This document shows, in pieces, positions 1 to 9,273 of a DNA stretch of 64,000 nucleotides. The position numbers and the translations under genes were made by a program. The notes below the pieces were generated by a model. It made no database searches, was not told where the DNA came from, and saw only the letters and a program-made list of their open reading frames with translations. Position 1 is the stretch's first letter. Each line of letters opens with the position of its first letter. Origin of the DNA: UBA1952 sp965246765 (GTDB taxonomy: Bacteria; Bacteroidota; Bacteroidia; Chitinophagales; Chitinophagaceae); contig CBDFFJ010000005.1 in the NCBI GenBank assembly GCA_965246765.1, positions 124,001 to 188,000 of the forward strand, written 5' to 3'.

Positions 1-1
1 T

Positions 2-370
2 CAAAAAGGAGACGTGTTGTTTGGAAAGCTTAGACCATATCTTAGGAAATACTATCGGCCCGACTTTGAAGGCGTTTGCTCTTCCGAAATATGGGTGCTC
101 AATGGGAAAAAGGCATCAAACCAGTTTCTTTATTTCTTGGTACAAACAGATGCATTCATCAACATCGTAAACAGCACCACAGGCTCAAAAATGCCAAGAG
201 CAGATTGGAAACTTTTAGAGAAAGCTCATTTTTCAATACCAGGCTTTCCAGAACAGCAGAAGATTGCTGATTGTTTAAGCGCAGTTGAAAGCAGGATAAA
301 TCTTTCGCAAGAACAAATCACCCAAATACAGCTCTACAAAAAATCCCTGCTTCAACAGCTCTTCAACTAA
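2..370 (+). CDS. hsdS: Type I restriction-modification specificity subunit HsdS (3' part only)
   Basis: The reading frame is open from base 2, so this is the C-terminal part of a gene that begins before the window. The first visible residues (QKGDVLFGKLRPYLRK) form the conserved block of an HsdS target-recognition domain. The last 45 residues (FPEQQKIADCLSAVESRI onward) form the usual helical spacer that contacts the methylase subunit. HsdS sets the DNA target of the HsdM/HsdR complex. The hsdR start lies 6 bp downstream, so the two are one operon and hsdM is expected upstream. The DNA specificity cannot be read from this fragment. Confidence 0.9.
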   Translation, partial: QKGDVLFGKLRPYLRKYYRPDFEGVCSSEIWVLNGKKASNQFLYFLVQTDAFINIVNSTTGSKMPRADWKLLEKAHFSIPGFPEQQKIADCLSAVESRINLSQEQITQIQLYKKSLLQQLFN

Positions 371-376
371 ACCTGC

Positions 377-3235
377 ATGAGCACCCAGCCCGAACAGATT
401 TTAGAGGACAACCTCATCCGGCAGCTACAGGCTTTGGGCTACACCTTCGTGCCCATTCGCGACGAGGCCGCGCTGCTGCGCAATCTGAAAGGGCAGTTGG
501 AAAAGCACAACAACACCACGCTGTCCCACCGCGAGTTTGAAAAAGTATTGGCGCACCTGAACAAAGGCAATGTATTTGAGCGCGCCAAAATCCTGCGCGA
601 CAAGATGCAATACACCACCGATGGCGGCGAGAGCGCTTACCTGGAGTTCATCAACATAGAGCACTGGTGCCAGAACCAGTATCAGGTAACGCGGCAGGTA
701 AGTATGGAAGGCTCGTTCAAAAACCGCTACGATGTAACGCTCCTGGTAAACGGCCTGCCACTGGTGCAGATAGAATTGAAGCGCCGCGGTCAGGAATTGA
801 AGGAAGCATTCAATCAAATCAACCGCTACCACCGGCATTCTTTCGCCGCCTCGCAGGGCCTGTTTTTATACGTCCAGATATTCGTAATCAGCAATAGTAT
901 CAACACGAAGTATTACGCCAACAACCGCACGCAGAGCTTTAAGCAGACGTTCTTTTGGAGCGATAAGGAGAACAGAACCATACGGCAATTAGAGCCGTTC
1001 ACGAACGTCTTTCTGGAGCCTTGCCACGTCAGCAAGATGATAACGCGCTACACCGTGCTGAACGAGACGGACAAGGCGCTGATGGTGCTGCGACCTTACC
1101 AATACTACGCTACTGAGGCCATCATAGAGCGCGTGAAGAACAGCACGAAGAATGGCTACATCTGGCACACGACCGGCAGCGGCAAGACGCTCACGTCCTT
1201 TAAGACAAGCCAGATACTCGTCACCCTACCGCAGGTGGATAAGGTCGTGTTTGTCGTTGACCGCAAGGATTTGGACTTTCAGACTACCAAAGAATTTAAC
1301 GCCTTCTCCAAAGGCAGCATAGACGGCACCGACGATACGAAGGCGCTCGTGCAGCAGATGAGCGACGGCACGAAGCTCATCGTCACGACCATTCAGAAGC
1401 TAAACACCGCCATCTCCAAAGGGCAGTACTTAAAGCGCATGGAGCCGCAGCGCAATGCGCGCATCGTGTTCATCTTTGACGAATGCCACCGTTCACAGTT
1501 CGGCGCTACGCACAACCGCATCAAGGCATTCTTTACCGGCAGCCAGATGTTCGGATTCACCGGCACGCCCATCTTCGTGGACAATGCAGTAAAGAACGAG
1601 CTTGGCAAGCGCACCACCCGTGAGCTGTTTGACGAATGCCTGCACAAGTACGTCATCACCGATGCCATCCGCGACGAGAACGTGCTGAAGTTTAGCGTGG
1701 AGTACGTGGGGCGCTACAAACAGAAGGATGGCAGCCCGACAGCCATAGACATAGAGGTGGAAGCGATAGACAAGCAGGAGCTGCTGGAATCACCCGACCG
1801 CCTGAACAAGATTGCCGACTATATCATCGCGCAGCATGGTCGCAAGACGCACGGACGTGAGTTCACCGCCATGATGTGCGTAGGCAGCGTGCAGATGCTG
1901 ATAAAGTATTACGAGCTATTGCGCAAAAAGCGTGAGGAAGGCGCGCACAACCTGCGCATCGCCACCATATTTTCCTATGCCGCGAATGAAGAGGACAAAG
2001 ACGCGAATGGATTTGCCATAGCCGAGGACGAAATAGTTGTTGTGTCGGAAGACCCGCGCCAATACAATGCCCACAGCCGCGACAAGCTGGAAGAATTCAT
2101 CGGTGACTACAATGCGCTTTTCGGCACGAAGTACACCACCAAAGACAGCCAGAGCTTCTACAACTACTACAACGAAATCAGTAAGCGAGTAAAGAACCGC
2201 GAGGTGGATTTGCTCCTCGTGGTAAACATGTTCCTGACCGGGTTTGACAGCAAGGCGCTCAATACGCTCTATGTGGACAAGAACCTGCAATACCACGGGC
2301 TGATACAAGCATTCTCCCGCACCAACCGGATGCTCAATGAGCAAAAGAGCCAGGGCAATATTGTGTGCTTCCGCAACCTGAAGAAAGCGACGGACGAAGC
2401 GATTGCGCTGTTCTCCGACAAGGATGCTCGCGACACGATTCTGATGAAGCCCTTTGAGGATTATGTCGCGCTGTTCAATAAAGCTTATGATGCGCTACTG
2501 CTCATTACGCCTACGGTGGATAGCGTAGATATTCTGCCAAGCGAGGAAGATGAATTAGCCTTTGTCAAAGCATTCCGCGAGCTGCTGCGGATAAAGAATG
2601 TGCTGTCCACTTTCGCCGACTTTTCCTTTGAAGCGCTGGAGATGGATGCGCAGGAATTTGAGGATTTCAAGAGCAAGTACCTTGACCTGCACGACAAAGT
2701 AAAGAGCAGTGTCTTCAAAGAGAAGGTGTCCATCCTGGACGATGTGGATTTTGAGCTGGAGCTTATTCATCGCGACGAAATCAATGTAGCCTACATCCTG
2801 CGTCTGCTGACAAAATTGAAAGGAGCAAAAAGCAAGCCCGCGCAGGAGCGACAGCGAAAGGCCATCCAGGAACTGCTGGCCGGCGAGACCACGCTCCGCA
2901 GCAAGCGCGAGCTGATAGAAAAGTTCATCGCTGAAAACCTGCCGCATATTTCGGATGCCGACGATGTGGCTAACGAATTTGATGCTTTCTGGGATGGCGA
3001 GCGGCGCAAGGCTTTTGACGCGCTGTGCGAAGAAGAAGGGCTAAATCCACAACAGCTAAACGAGGTGGTAGGCAGCTACCTGTTTACAAACCATTTGCCG
3101 TTGCCAGATGAAATTGTGGCGATGCTTGCTACCAAGCCCAAAATATTGGAACGCAGAAAGATTGTAGAGCGGATAACGGAACGGATTATGCGGTACGTGG
3201 AGACGTTTATTAATGGTATGGGTGGCGAGGTTTGA
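377..3235 (+). CDS. hsdR: Type I restriction enzyme endonuclease/translocase subunit HsdR
   Basis: A 952-residue protein of normal HsdR length. The N-terminal PD-(D/E)xK nuclease site is visible as D119 followed by E133-L-K135. The SF2 motor follows: Walker A TTGSGKT around residues 265-271, a DECH box at 368-371, and motif VI (QAFSRTNRM) near residue 650. The C-terminal third is helical and should bind the methylase. HsdR translocates DNA with ATP and cuts foreign DNA away from the recognition site. The frame is intact and catalytic residues are present, so it looks functional provided hsdM is intact outside the window. Confidence 0.97.
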   Translation: MSTQPEQILEDNLIRQLQALGYTFVPIRDEAALLRNLKGQLEKHNNTTLSHREFEKVLAHLNKGNVFERAKILRDKMQYTTDGGESAYLEFINIEHWCQNQYQVTRQVSMEGSFKNRYDVTLLVNGLPLVQIELKRRGQELKEAFNQINRYHRHSFAASQGLFLYVQIFVISNSINTKYYANNRTQSFKQTFFWSDKENRTIRQLEPFTNVFLEPCHVSKMITRYTVLNETDKALMVLRPYQYYATEAIIERVKNSTKNGYIWHTTGSGKTLTSFKTSQILVTLPQVDKVVFVVDRKDLDFQTTKEFNAFSKGSIDGTDDTKALVQQMSDGTKLIVTTIQKLNTAISKGQYLKRMEPQRNARIVFIFDECHRSQFGATHNRIKAFFTGSQMFGFTGTPIFVDNAVKNELGKRTTRELFDECLHKYVITDAIRDENVLKFSVEYVGRYKQKDGSPTAIDIEVEAIDKQELLESPDRLNKIADYIIAQHGRKTHGREFTAMMCVGSVQMLIKYYELLRKKREEGAHNLRIATIFSYAANEEDKDANGFAIAEDEIVVVSEDPRQYNAHSRDKLEEFIGDYNALFGTKYTTKDSQSFYNYYNEISKRVKNREVDLLLVVNMFLTGFDSKALNTLYVDKNLQYHGLIQAFSRTNRMLNEQKSQGNIVCFRNLKKATDEAIALFSDKDARDTILMKPFEDYVALFNKAYDALLLITPTVDSVDILPSEEDELAFVKAFRELLRIKNVLSTFADFSFEALEMDAQEFEDFKSKYLDLHDKVKSSVFKEKVSILDDVDFELELIHRDEINVAYILRLLTKLKGAKSKPAQERQRKAIQELLAGETTLRSKRELIEKFIAENLPHISDADDVANEFDAFWDGERRKAFDALCEEEGLNPQQLNEVVGSYLFTNHLPLPDEIVAMLATKPKILERRKIVERITERIMRYVETFINGMGGEV

Positions 3236-3356
3236 TAAATACCTATCATTAAGCCTGTGTGATACTTGCGTTGGCTCCCGATACGTAAGCAATGATTGTG
3301 GAACAAATGCAAAGAATCTTCCCCTGCTTACGCTTAACTATTCCTACCCGCAGTGT

Positions 3357-4130
3357 TTATTTATCGTTTAATGCGAAGCCTTTCAGCATCACGAGTTGGC
3401 TTTCCGTAAGCCTGCCCCCATTCTCAAATACACGCCCTCCGCAGATTATTTGAGCTTCGTTAGCAAGCGTGATGTGCGCACGGCTTAGGCATAGGTTGCG
3501 ACCCATTCTGAAGAAGTCGTTACGCAGGCCTTCGGGCACCAGACTATCCAGTACGAAGTTTATACTGCCACGGATGGGGTACTCGCCACTATGGGCTGTT
3601 GAATAGACGAGCACATAGTTTTTGCTCGCTTCCATCGCATAAACATCTCGCCAAAAGAGCTGTGTAGTTCGGCCTCCTACTTTGGCGTAGAAGTAGTGAG
3701 GCAGACTATCGTCACGTTGTATCCCCTTGTCTTGTTGCGACGCATCCGACTTTGCAATAGAGAGCTGTATTGCGGCAAAAAGCGCCGCCGGATTCACTGG
3801 CTTGATAAGGTAATTGGCCGGGTGCAACGCAGTTGCTTTTGCAATCGTGTCTTTGTCGCTATAAGCCGTGAGGAAGATAAATGGTTTGGGAGCTGTCCCC
3901 TTGATTAATGCTGCAAGCGCAATACCAGCCTGCTCCCCTTTGCTGCCAAGATTGATGTCCAGCATAAAAAGGTCGGCATCAACAGTAGCGATGGCAGCGG
4001 CTGCGGTGGTGTAATCGTAGTATATGCCGCTTACCTCATAGCCCAGCCCTTCCAGCGCACGGCGTATCTCATCGGCTATCAGCGCCTCGTCTTCTACAAT
4101 GGCTATTCTGATGCGGCTATTGTCTTTCAT
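3357..4130 (-). CDS. LytTR-family response regulator
   Basis: 257 residues. The N-terminal receiver domain (about 1-125) has the acidic pair E13/D14, phospho-acceptor D58 and K110. The C-terminal half (about 150-250) fits a LytTR DNA-binding domain: a beta-rich segment with VYAMEASKNYVLVYS, followed by FFRMGRNLCLSRAHI. Its start overlaps the end of the upstream sensor kinase gene by 14 nt, so the two are translationally coupled and form a two-component pair. LytTR proteins bind paired direct repeats spaced about two helical turns apart. Exactly such a pair lies upstream of the operon at 5856-5892. Confidence 0.93.
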   Translation of the reverse strand: MKDNSRIRIAIVEDEALIADEIRRALEGLGYEVSGIYYDYTTAAAAIATVDADLFMLDINLGSKGEQAGIALAALIKGTAPKPFIFLTAYSDKDTIAKATALHPANYLIKPVNPAALFAAIQLSIAKSDASQQDKGIQRDDSLPHYFYAKVGGRTTQLFWRDVYAMEASKNYVLVYSTAHSGEYPIRGSINFVLDSLVPEGLRNDFFRMGRNLCLSRAHITLANEAQIICGGRVFENGGRLTESQLVMLKGFALNDK

Positions 4131-5802
4131 TGGGAATGCAAAGGTTGTAACGATAAGGGTGGCCGCCCACTATTGTAAGCTTTCCTTTTACCTGCGATGT
4201 CAGCAAGCGCACGATGTCCGTGCCCAGCCCGGCTTTGGCCGCAGGGCCATCCGGCATTTTGCCGTCATCGGCATAGTCAATGCATACCTCGCCGCTGCTG
4301 TTGACGATGCGCACGTCCATATTCAGCACGTCGGTTTTGGTGACTGCATACTTGATGGAGTTAGTTATCCATTCATTCAGAATCAGCGAAAGCGCGAAGC
4401 AGGTATTGATAGGAAGAGATACAGGCTCCGTCTTTATGTGTGTGACTACGCTGCAGCGCTCCGCATAGCAGCTCACAATCTTGTTGATGAGCGTTTTGAT
4501 ATACCCGCCGAAGTCAACCGCCTCAGAGCCGGCCAAAAGATAGTCGTGCAGGGCAGCCACGCTCTCCACGCGCAGTCGTGCTGCTTCCAGGTGTGCAATC
4601 ACTTCTTCGTTGTCCGTGCTGTCCTGCTGCATGTGCAGCAGGCTGTAGATGGTGTAGAGGTTGTTCTTTACACGGTGCTGAATCTCCTTGTTCAGCACTT
4701 CTATTTTATTCACCTGAGTATCCAAGTCTCCATTCAGTTGCTCTAAATGACGAGACTGCGCCCTGTATTTCTTATTGCGGCGGAAGAGGTATATGCTGAG
4801 CACGGTAATGACGGCCAGCAGCCCGCTCAACACCCAAATTACTTGCGTTCGTGTACGGCTGGTAGCCTGTTCGTATTCCATACGGCGGCGCTCACCAGCG
4901 GTCTCACTGGCTATCAGCGCACGCTGCATCTGCTCAAAATCGTTGCCCTTCGCAAGGGTGTCGGTGAGGTTGCTCTGGATACTGCGATAGCGGTACGCTG
5001 CCCCATAATCTTTAACCGCGCCATACATATCAGCTAATTCAAGGGCGTAAAACATCCTGTCATAAAGGGGCGTTACGCGGGTAAATGCAATGGCGAACGA
5101 ATCGAGATGGGCCGAGCGCGGCATTTTACGCCAGTAAATATCCAGCCTGCTTTGCGTGAGGTAGTAATGGTCTAAGAAGTTGTAGCTATCAGGGTCGTTG
5201 GTAATCCAAGCACGGCGGGTGAGTGTGTGCAGAATGGTATCGGCAAGGGCATATGCGCGTACCTGTGTAGCAATCAGCGCCATTTCGCACAGAAAGCTGT
5301 AATGATGCAACGTAGCCGTATCGCGCCCGGCAAGCTCGCGCAGCATCCTCCGCAATACGCCGGTAGCACCTACACTATCGCCCATCTTATCGTAGGCGTG
5401 TGCTACAAGATGGGTCAGGTAGAAGTAATATCCATCATCTCCTGCCTGCCGGTAAAGGTCTGCGGCTTTGCTGAAAAGCTCCACCGTTTTATGCGGCTCG
5501 CGGTTCCATGCGTCATAGATGCGCCCACGGGCTGCGGTGGCCTTTGCAAGCATCAGCGCGTCGCCGCTGTGCTCAGCAATTATCTGGGCAGAGTCAAAGT
5601 AGCGTAGGCTTTGGGTAAAGGTGGCATAGCTCGCCTTCTCAGCATACACCGCATTGCCCCGGCGAATAAGGGAATTAAAGGCAGCAGTATCGGGTGCTGC
5701 CTGGACATGCAAAGCGCTGAAGAACAGGGCGACGCACAGCATAACGCCCCGCACAGGCGAGTGCCAAAGGCGGAAAGAGGCTAATAATGTAAGTGTGTGC
5801 AA
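4117..5802 (-). CDS. Sensor histidine kinase (LytS/HisKA_2 type) with TPR-like sensor region
   Basis: 561 residues. An N-terminal signal/anchor (about 17-36) precedes a long helical TPR-like region (about 40-300), which should face the periplasm. A membrane helix follows at about 321-340, then a coiled coil, then the kinase core. The phospho-acceptor is H376 in the block IQHRVKNNLYTIYSLLHMQ, typical of the HisKA_2 family. The ATPase domain has an N-box (LNEWITNSIKYA) and a shortened G-box near the C-terminus (ADDGKMPDG, GLGTDIV). It shares an overlap with the LytTR regulator it presumably phosphorylates. The input signal is unknown. Confidence 0.92.
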   Translation of the reverse strand: MHTLTLLASFRLWHSPVRGVMLCVALFFSALHVQAAPDTAAFNSLIRRGNAVYAEKASYATFTQSLRYFDSAQIIAEHSGDALMLAKATAARGRIYDAWNREPHKTVELFSKAADLYRQAGDDGYYFYLTHLVAHAYDKMGDSVGATGVLRRMLRELAGRDTATLHHYSFLCEMALIATQVRAYALADTILHTLTRRAWITNDPDSYNFLDHYYLTQSRLDIYWRKMPRSAHLDSFAIAFTRVTPLYDRMFYALELADMYGAVKDYGAAYRYRSIQSNLTDTLAKGNDFEQMQRALIASETAGERRRMEYEQATSRTRTQVIWVLSGLLAVITVLSIYLFRRNKKYRAQSRHLEQLNGDLDTQVNKIEVLNKEIQHRVKNNLYTIYSLLHMQQDSTDNEEVIAHLEAARLRVESVAALHDYLLAGSEAVDFGGYIKTLINKIVSCYAERCSVVTHIKTEPVSLPINTCFALSLILNEWITNSIKYAVTKTDVLNMDVRIVNSSGEVCIDYADDGKMPDGPAAKAGLGTDIVRLLTSQVKGKLTIVGGHPYRYNLCIPNERQ

Positions 5803-5855
5803 AATGGGAAGTGGACAAAGGTGATGAAGTTTTTAGCGGCTGGCAGCCGTGAGAA

Positions 5856-5892
5856 TTGTCACAAGTGCTCAAAGTTTTGTCACAAGTGCTCA
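5856..5892. promoter_or_regulatory. Tandem 16-bp direct repeat, likely LytTR regulator binding site
   Basis: TTGTCACAAGTGCTCA occurs twice without mismatch, at 5856-5871 and 5877-5892, giving a 21-bp period. It lies 54-90 bp upstream of the kinase/LytTR operon (minus strand) and 60-96 bp upstream of the divergent T9SS-cargo gene (plus strand). LytTR regulators are known to bind two direct repeats about two DNA turns apart. The role as an autoregulatory operator or a shared control site is inferred. Confidence 0.6.
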
Positions 5893-5951
5893 TTTATTGG
5901 TTTCCTATTTGTCGCGCGTTTAGCTTGCCGGGGTAAAATTCTATTCTGCAA

Positions 5952-7388
5952 ATGAGGACGCTACGATTTCCATTTATAGTATCAGCGGCACTACTTGTAG
6001 CCATAAACACAACGGCCGGAGCCCAAGCCCTCTACAACAATGGCGCAACGCTCAATATCACATCCGGCACCACCGTTTATGTAGTCGGCGACCTAACCAA
6101 TGCCACAAGCAGTACCATCAACAACAGTGGCACACTGAACGTATCGGGCAATACGCTCAATAATGGCACCCTCGCCGCGCCCAGCGGCAGCAACCTGACG
6201 CTCAACGGCTCTGCTGCGCAGACACTCAGCGGCACATCGCCTGTAGTGGCTAAAGATGTGGTGGTGAATAACGCCGCAGGCATTACGCTTGCAACACCTT
6301 TGCAGGTAGATGGCGCAATGACATTCACCTCTGGCCTCGTCACCGCTACGAATGCAAGCTATCCGGTAGTCTTCACAGCCAATGGCTCTGTGAGCGGCAC
6401 ACCTACAGACGCCAGCCATGTGGATGGCTATGTACAGAAGGCGGGTACCGGCGCATTTACCTATCCGGTTGGTAATGCTTCAAAGTATCAGCCGGTGGGT
6501 GTTAACCTCAGCGCAAACAGCTCCGGCATGACTGCCCGCTATTTTGGTAGCGACCCCGGTGCTGCCACATTCGGCACGGGCGGCTCATCATCCACCCCGC
6601 TCGTAGCTGTGAACCGCAGAGAATACTGGGACTTAACGCCTGCGGGCACGGCCACCGGCGCAGTTACCATTTACTTTGACGGCTACAATAATACAGGCAT
6701 CGCAAGCACGGCAGACCTTCGTGTGGCTCACATGAGCGGCGGCCAGTGGCTCAACGAAGGCGCGACAAGCGTGAGCGGCACTACTGCCAATGGTTCAGTA
6801 ACAGGCAACAGCATCAGCACATTCAGTCCCTTCACGCTGGGAAGCATTTCTACAGCCAGCCCGCTGCCACTCACACTTCTCACGTTTACCGGCAAAGGGG
6901 ACGGCGGGAGCAATCGTTTAGACTGGGCAACAGCAATGGAGGACGCGGGAGCAACAATTTTTAGCGTTGAGCGCAGCGCCAACGGCAGCTCTTTTACCGC
7001 GCTTCAGGATGTTGCAGGTAAAGGCAACAACAGCCAATACACTGTTTACGACCGGCTGCCGCTTGGGGGCGTGAGCTACTACCGGCTTCGCATTACCGAA
7101 GGCAGCGCATCGCGATACAGCCAAATCATTTCCCTGCGCCGCAATAGGGCTGAGGGTGCTAACTCCGTAGCGGTTTATCCGCAGCCTGCGACGGCTGAGT
7201 TGACCATTAACTGCACGGCTGGCAGCCTAAGCAACACGGTCGCTACAATGCTGGATGCGCAGGGCAGAGTAATAACCCAATTCGGACTATCAACAGGTAA
7301 TACTATACTGGATGTGCATAGCTGGCCTGCCGGCATATACACGCTCCGCCTTGCCGATGGCAGCGCCCACAAAATTGTAAAGCAATAA
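5952..7388 (+). CDS. Secreted protein with C-terminal T9SS type A sorting domain
   Basis: 478 residues. An N-terminal signal peptide (about 1-25, ending TTAGAQA) is followed by a Ser/Thr/Asn/Gly-rich region of short beta repeats (about 30-300). Next comes a domain around 305-400 (LPLTLLTFTGKG..NRLDWATAMEDAGATIFSVERS..DRLPLGGVSYYRLRI), common just before T9SS tails. The last 75 residues (VAVYPQPATAELTIN ... GIYTLRLADGSAHKIVKQ) are a type A sorting signal. The protein should be exported by Sec and then moved across the outer membrane. It is divergent from the two-component operon across a shared control region and followed 40 bp on by another secreted protein. The biochemical function is unknown. 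Confidence 0.9.
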   Translation: MRTLRFPFIVSAALLVAINTTAGAQALYNNGATLNITSGTTVYVVGDLTNATSSTINNSGTLNVSGNTLNNGTLAAPSGSNLTLNGSAAQTLSGTSPVVAKDVVVNNAAGITLATPLQVDGAMTFTSGLVTATNASYPVVFTANGSVSGTPTDASHVDGYVQKAGTGAFTYPVGNASKYQPVGVNLSANSSGMTARYFGSDPGAATFGTGGSSSTPLVAVNRREYWDLTPAGTATGAVTIYFDGYNNTGIASTADLRVAHMSGGQWLNEGATSVSGTTANGSVTGNSISTFSPFTLGSISTASPLPLTLLTFTGKGDGGSNRLDWATAMEDAGATIFSVERSANGSSFTALQDVAGKGNNSQYTVYDRLPLGGVSYYRLRITEGSASRYSQIISLRRNRAEGANSVAVYPQPATAELTINCTAGSLSNTVATMLDAQGRVITQFGLSTGNTILDVHSWPAGIYTLRLADGSAHKIVKQ

Positions 7389-7428
7389 TTTTCAAACAGA
7401 ACATTCAACGACTAAAATAAACACAGAC

Positions 7429-8307
7429 ATGAAACAGCGCTTCCTCACAATTGCCCTCGCATTATTTGCAACAGCGGCAGCGACGGCCCAAAGCGTGGGC
7501 ATCAACACCACACCTACTGCCACGGCAGCGCTGGATGTATCATCCACTACAAAGGGAATGCTCGTGCCGCGCATGACTACTACGCAGCGCAACAACATTG
7601 CAACGGCGAATAGCGTGAGCGTGCCTGCCACGGGGTTGATGGTGTATGATATTACGCTGAATGGCTTCTATTTCTACGATGGTACCGCATGGACGGCGGT
7701 AGGCGGTGGCACAACGCTGCCAAGTCAGACCGGCAATGCCGGCAAGGTACTGACCACCGATGGCACTAACCTTAGCTGGGGCACGGGCGTAGGGGCCTCT
7801 TACGAAGTATATGCAACAATTACCACTGCCCAAACTACTTCGGTTGGCTCCTCCCTTACGTTACCTGATGCAATTTATTTCGGTTCCAATACCTCACCTG
7901 CTGTACTTACTGGAGGAAACACTTTTTCCAATGTTTCCATTTCCGGTACCGGCACTGGTGGCCCATCTACCCAGACCACCAGCAAGTTTACGGCAACCAC
8001 TGCTGGGCTATATTTTGTGGACATTCAGATGACTGCTGAACCCACGGCCAGTCCTTCTGCCATCGCCGGCATCCCTATGCTGGATTATAACGGCACAGGC
8101 AATTCCAGCAGCAGCTATTACGGCACCTTTTACTCTGGTTCGGCTGTTCTTCAAAATCCACGGAAGAGCCGCGGCGCGCTGCAACGGTTAATATATATGA
8201 GCGCGGGCGATTACTTCTACGTTAGGCTTGCAAGCAGCAGCACAGTGATTGGAGCAGACCCGGGTGCTGATGCCAGCAACTATATAAAAATTGTAAAGCT
8301 GCGATGA
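7429..8307 (+). CDS. Secreted protein, possibly with C1q/TNF-like C-terminal fold
   Basis: 292 residues. A signal peptide (about 1-20, ATAAATAQS) leads into the block VGINTTPTATAALDVSSTTKGMLVPRMTTTQ. This block is common at the start of Bacteroidota secreted proteins, many of which resemble tail-fibre or adhesin proteins. The segment MVYDITLNGFYFYDGTAWTAVGGG follows. The C-terminal half (ATTAGLYFVDIQMTAEP ... IYMSAGDYFYVRLASSS) resembles the jelly-roll of C1q/TNF-like domains; that assignment is by eye only. No T9SS tail is visible. The 40-bp spacing to the preceding T9SS gene suggests co-transcription. Confidence 0.75.
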   Translation: MKQRFLTIALALFATAAATAQSVGINTTPTATAALDVSSTTKGMLVPRMTTTQRNNIATANSVSVPATGLMVYDITLNGFYFYDGTAWTAVGGGTTLPSQTGNAGKVLTTDGTNLSWGTGVGASYEVYATITTAQTTSVGSSLTLPDAIYFGSNTSPAVLTGGNTFSNVSISGTGTGGPSTQTTSKFTATTAGLYFVDIQMTAEPTASPSAIAGIPMLDYNGTGNSSSSYYGTFYSGSAVLQNPRKSRGALQRLIYMSAGDYFYVRLASSSTVIGADPGADASNYIKIVKLR

Positions 8308-8403
8308 TGTACAATCATTCCTGCACTTTCTCCCTCACAGGTAAGCCTTAAATCCAACGACATCCGCAGCACGAATATCAAGCGCCCGCCTTTCGTTGCC
8401 GCT

Positions 8404-9270
8404 GTGCTTCGGCAGATGCGTATCCCCCATTGGATTAAGAATGGCGCGATTATCCTGCCCGCTTTTTTCGCGGGCAGGATTTTTCATTTGGATAGTGTCC
8501 TGTACACTCAACTTGCTATTACGGTAGCGAGCTTTTGCCTGCTTAGCTCAACCATTTATGTAGTAAATGATTGGGTGGATTTGCCGAATGACCGTTTGCA
8601 TCCTCAAAAGAGATTGCGACCCCTTGCCAGCGGCGCAATCAGTAAGCGGCAGGCAAGCGTACTAGCAATTCTGCTTTTCGCCGGGGGACTTGTTGGCTGC
8701 TGCTTTTTACCCCGCATGGTAGAAGCAACGCTTATAGCGTATCTGGTGCTCAACCTGCTGTATTCATTCTGGCTTAAAAACATCTCCTTGATAGACCTGA
8801 GCTGTGTGAGTGCCGGCTTTGTACTCCGGCTGGCGGCAGGCGGGGCGGTATGTCATGTACCGCTCAGCCACTGGATTATCATCATCACATTTCTGCTCTC
8901 CTTCTCCATAGCATTGGCAAAACGACGCGACGACCTCGTATTAAGCGAAAGCAATGAAGACATATTGCTGCGCGCGTCACAGGGCGGCTACAGCAAAGGA
9001 TTTATTGACGCTGCCAAAGCCGTAAGCTTTTCGGTCACACTCGTTGCCTATATTCTCTATACTGTGTCGCCGGAAGTAATGGCCCGTATTGGCTCTGCTC
9101 ATGTGTACATCACTGCGCTGCCGGTTTTTCTCGGCATCATGCGCTACCTCCAGCTTTCTATTGTGAAGGAAGCCACTGGCTCACCTGTCGCCTTGCTGTA
9201 TAAAGACGTCTTTCTAATGTTGTGCATTGCCGCGTGGCTCGGCACTTTTTACTATCTCATTTACTGCTGA
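8404..9270 (+). CDS. UbiA-family prenyltransferase, decaprenyl-phosphate phosphoribosyltransferase-like
   Basis: About 288 residues with eight or so membrane helices. The first Asp-rich motif NDWVDLPNDRLHPQKRLRPLASG (N55-D56, D59, D63) and the second, SIALAKRRDDL, match DPPR synthases, which join phosphoribosyl pyrophosphate to a polyprenyl phosphate to make a lipid-linked pentose donor. UbiA enzymes acting on other acceptors cannot be excluded. The start is uncertain. GTG at 8404 keeps the family-typical block LRQMRIPHWIKN; ATG at 8419 is the first ATG. The HAD phosphatase gene starts 3 bp after the stop, and the two enzymes may act in sequence. A perfect terminator-like hairpin lies inside the 5' coding part. 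Confidence 0.85.
   Translation: MLRQMRIPHWIKNGAIILPAFFAGRIFHLDSVLYTQLAITVASFCLLSSTIYVVNDWVDLPNDRLHPQKRLRPLASGAISKRQASVLAILLFAGGLVGCCFLPRMVEATLIAYLVLNLLYSFWLKNISLIDLSCVSAGFVLRLAAGGAVCHVPLSHWIIIITFLLSFSIALAKRRDDLVLSESNEDILLRASQGGYSKGFIDAAKAVSFSVTLVAYILYTVSPEVMARIGSAHVYITALPVFLGIMRYLQLSIVKEATGSPVALLYKDVFLMLCIAAWLGTFYYLIYC
8452..8484 (+). terminator. Terminator-like hairpin inside the 5' coding region of the UbiA-family gene
   Basis: ATCCTGCCCGC (8452-8462) and GCGGGCAGGAT (8470-8480) form a perfect 11-bp stem with a 7-nt T-rich loop, followed by TTTT. It resembles an intrinsic terminator but lies within the codons for IILPAFFAGRIF. It may end transcription from the upstream secreted-protein genes or act as an attenuator. 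No experiment supports either. Confidence 0.5.
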
Positions 9271-9273
9271 TAA

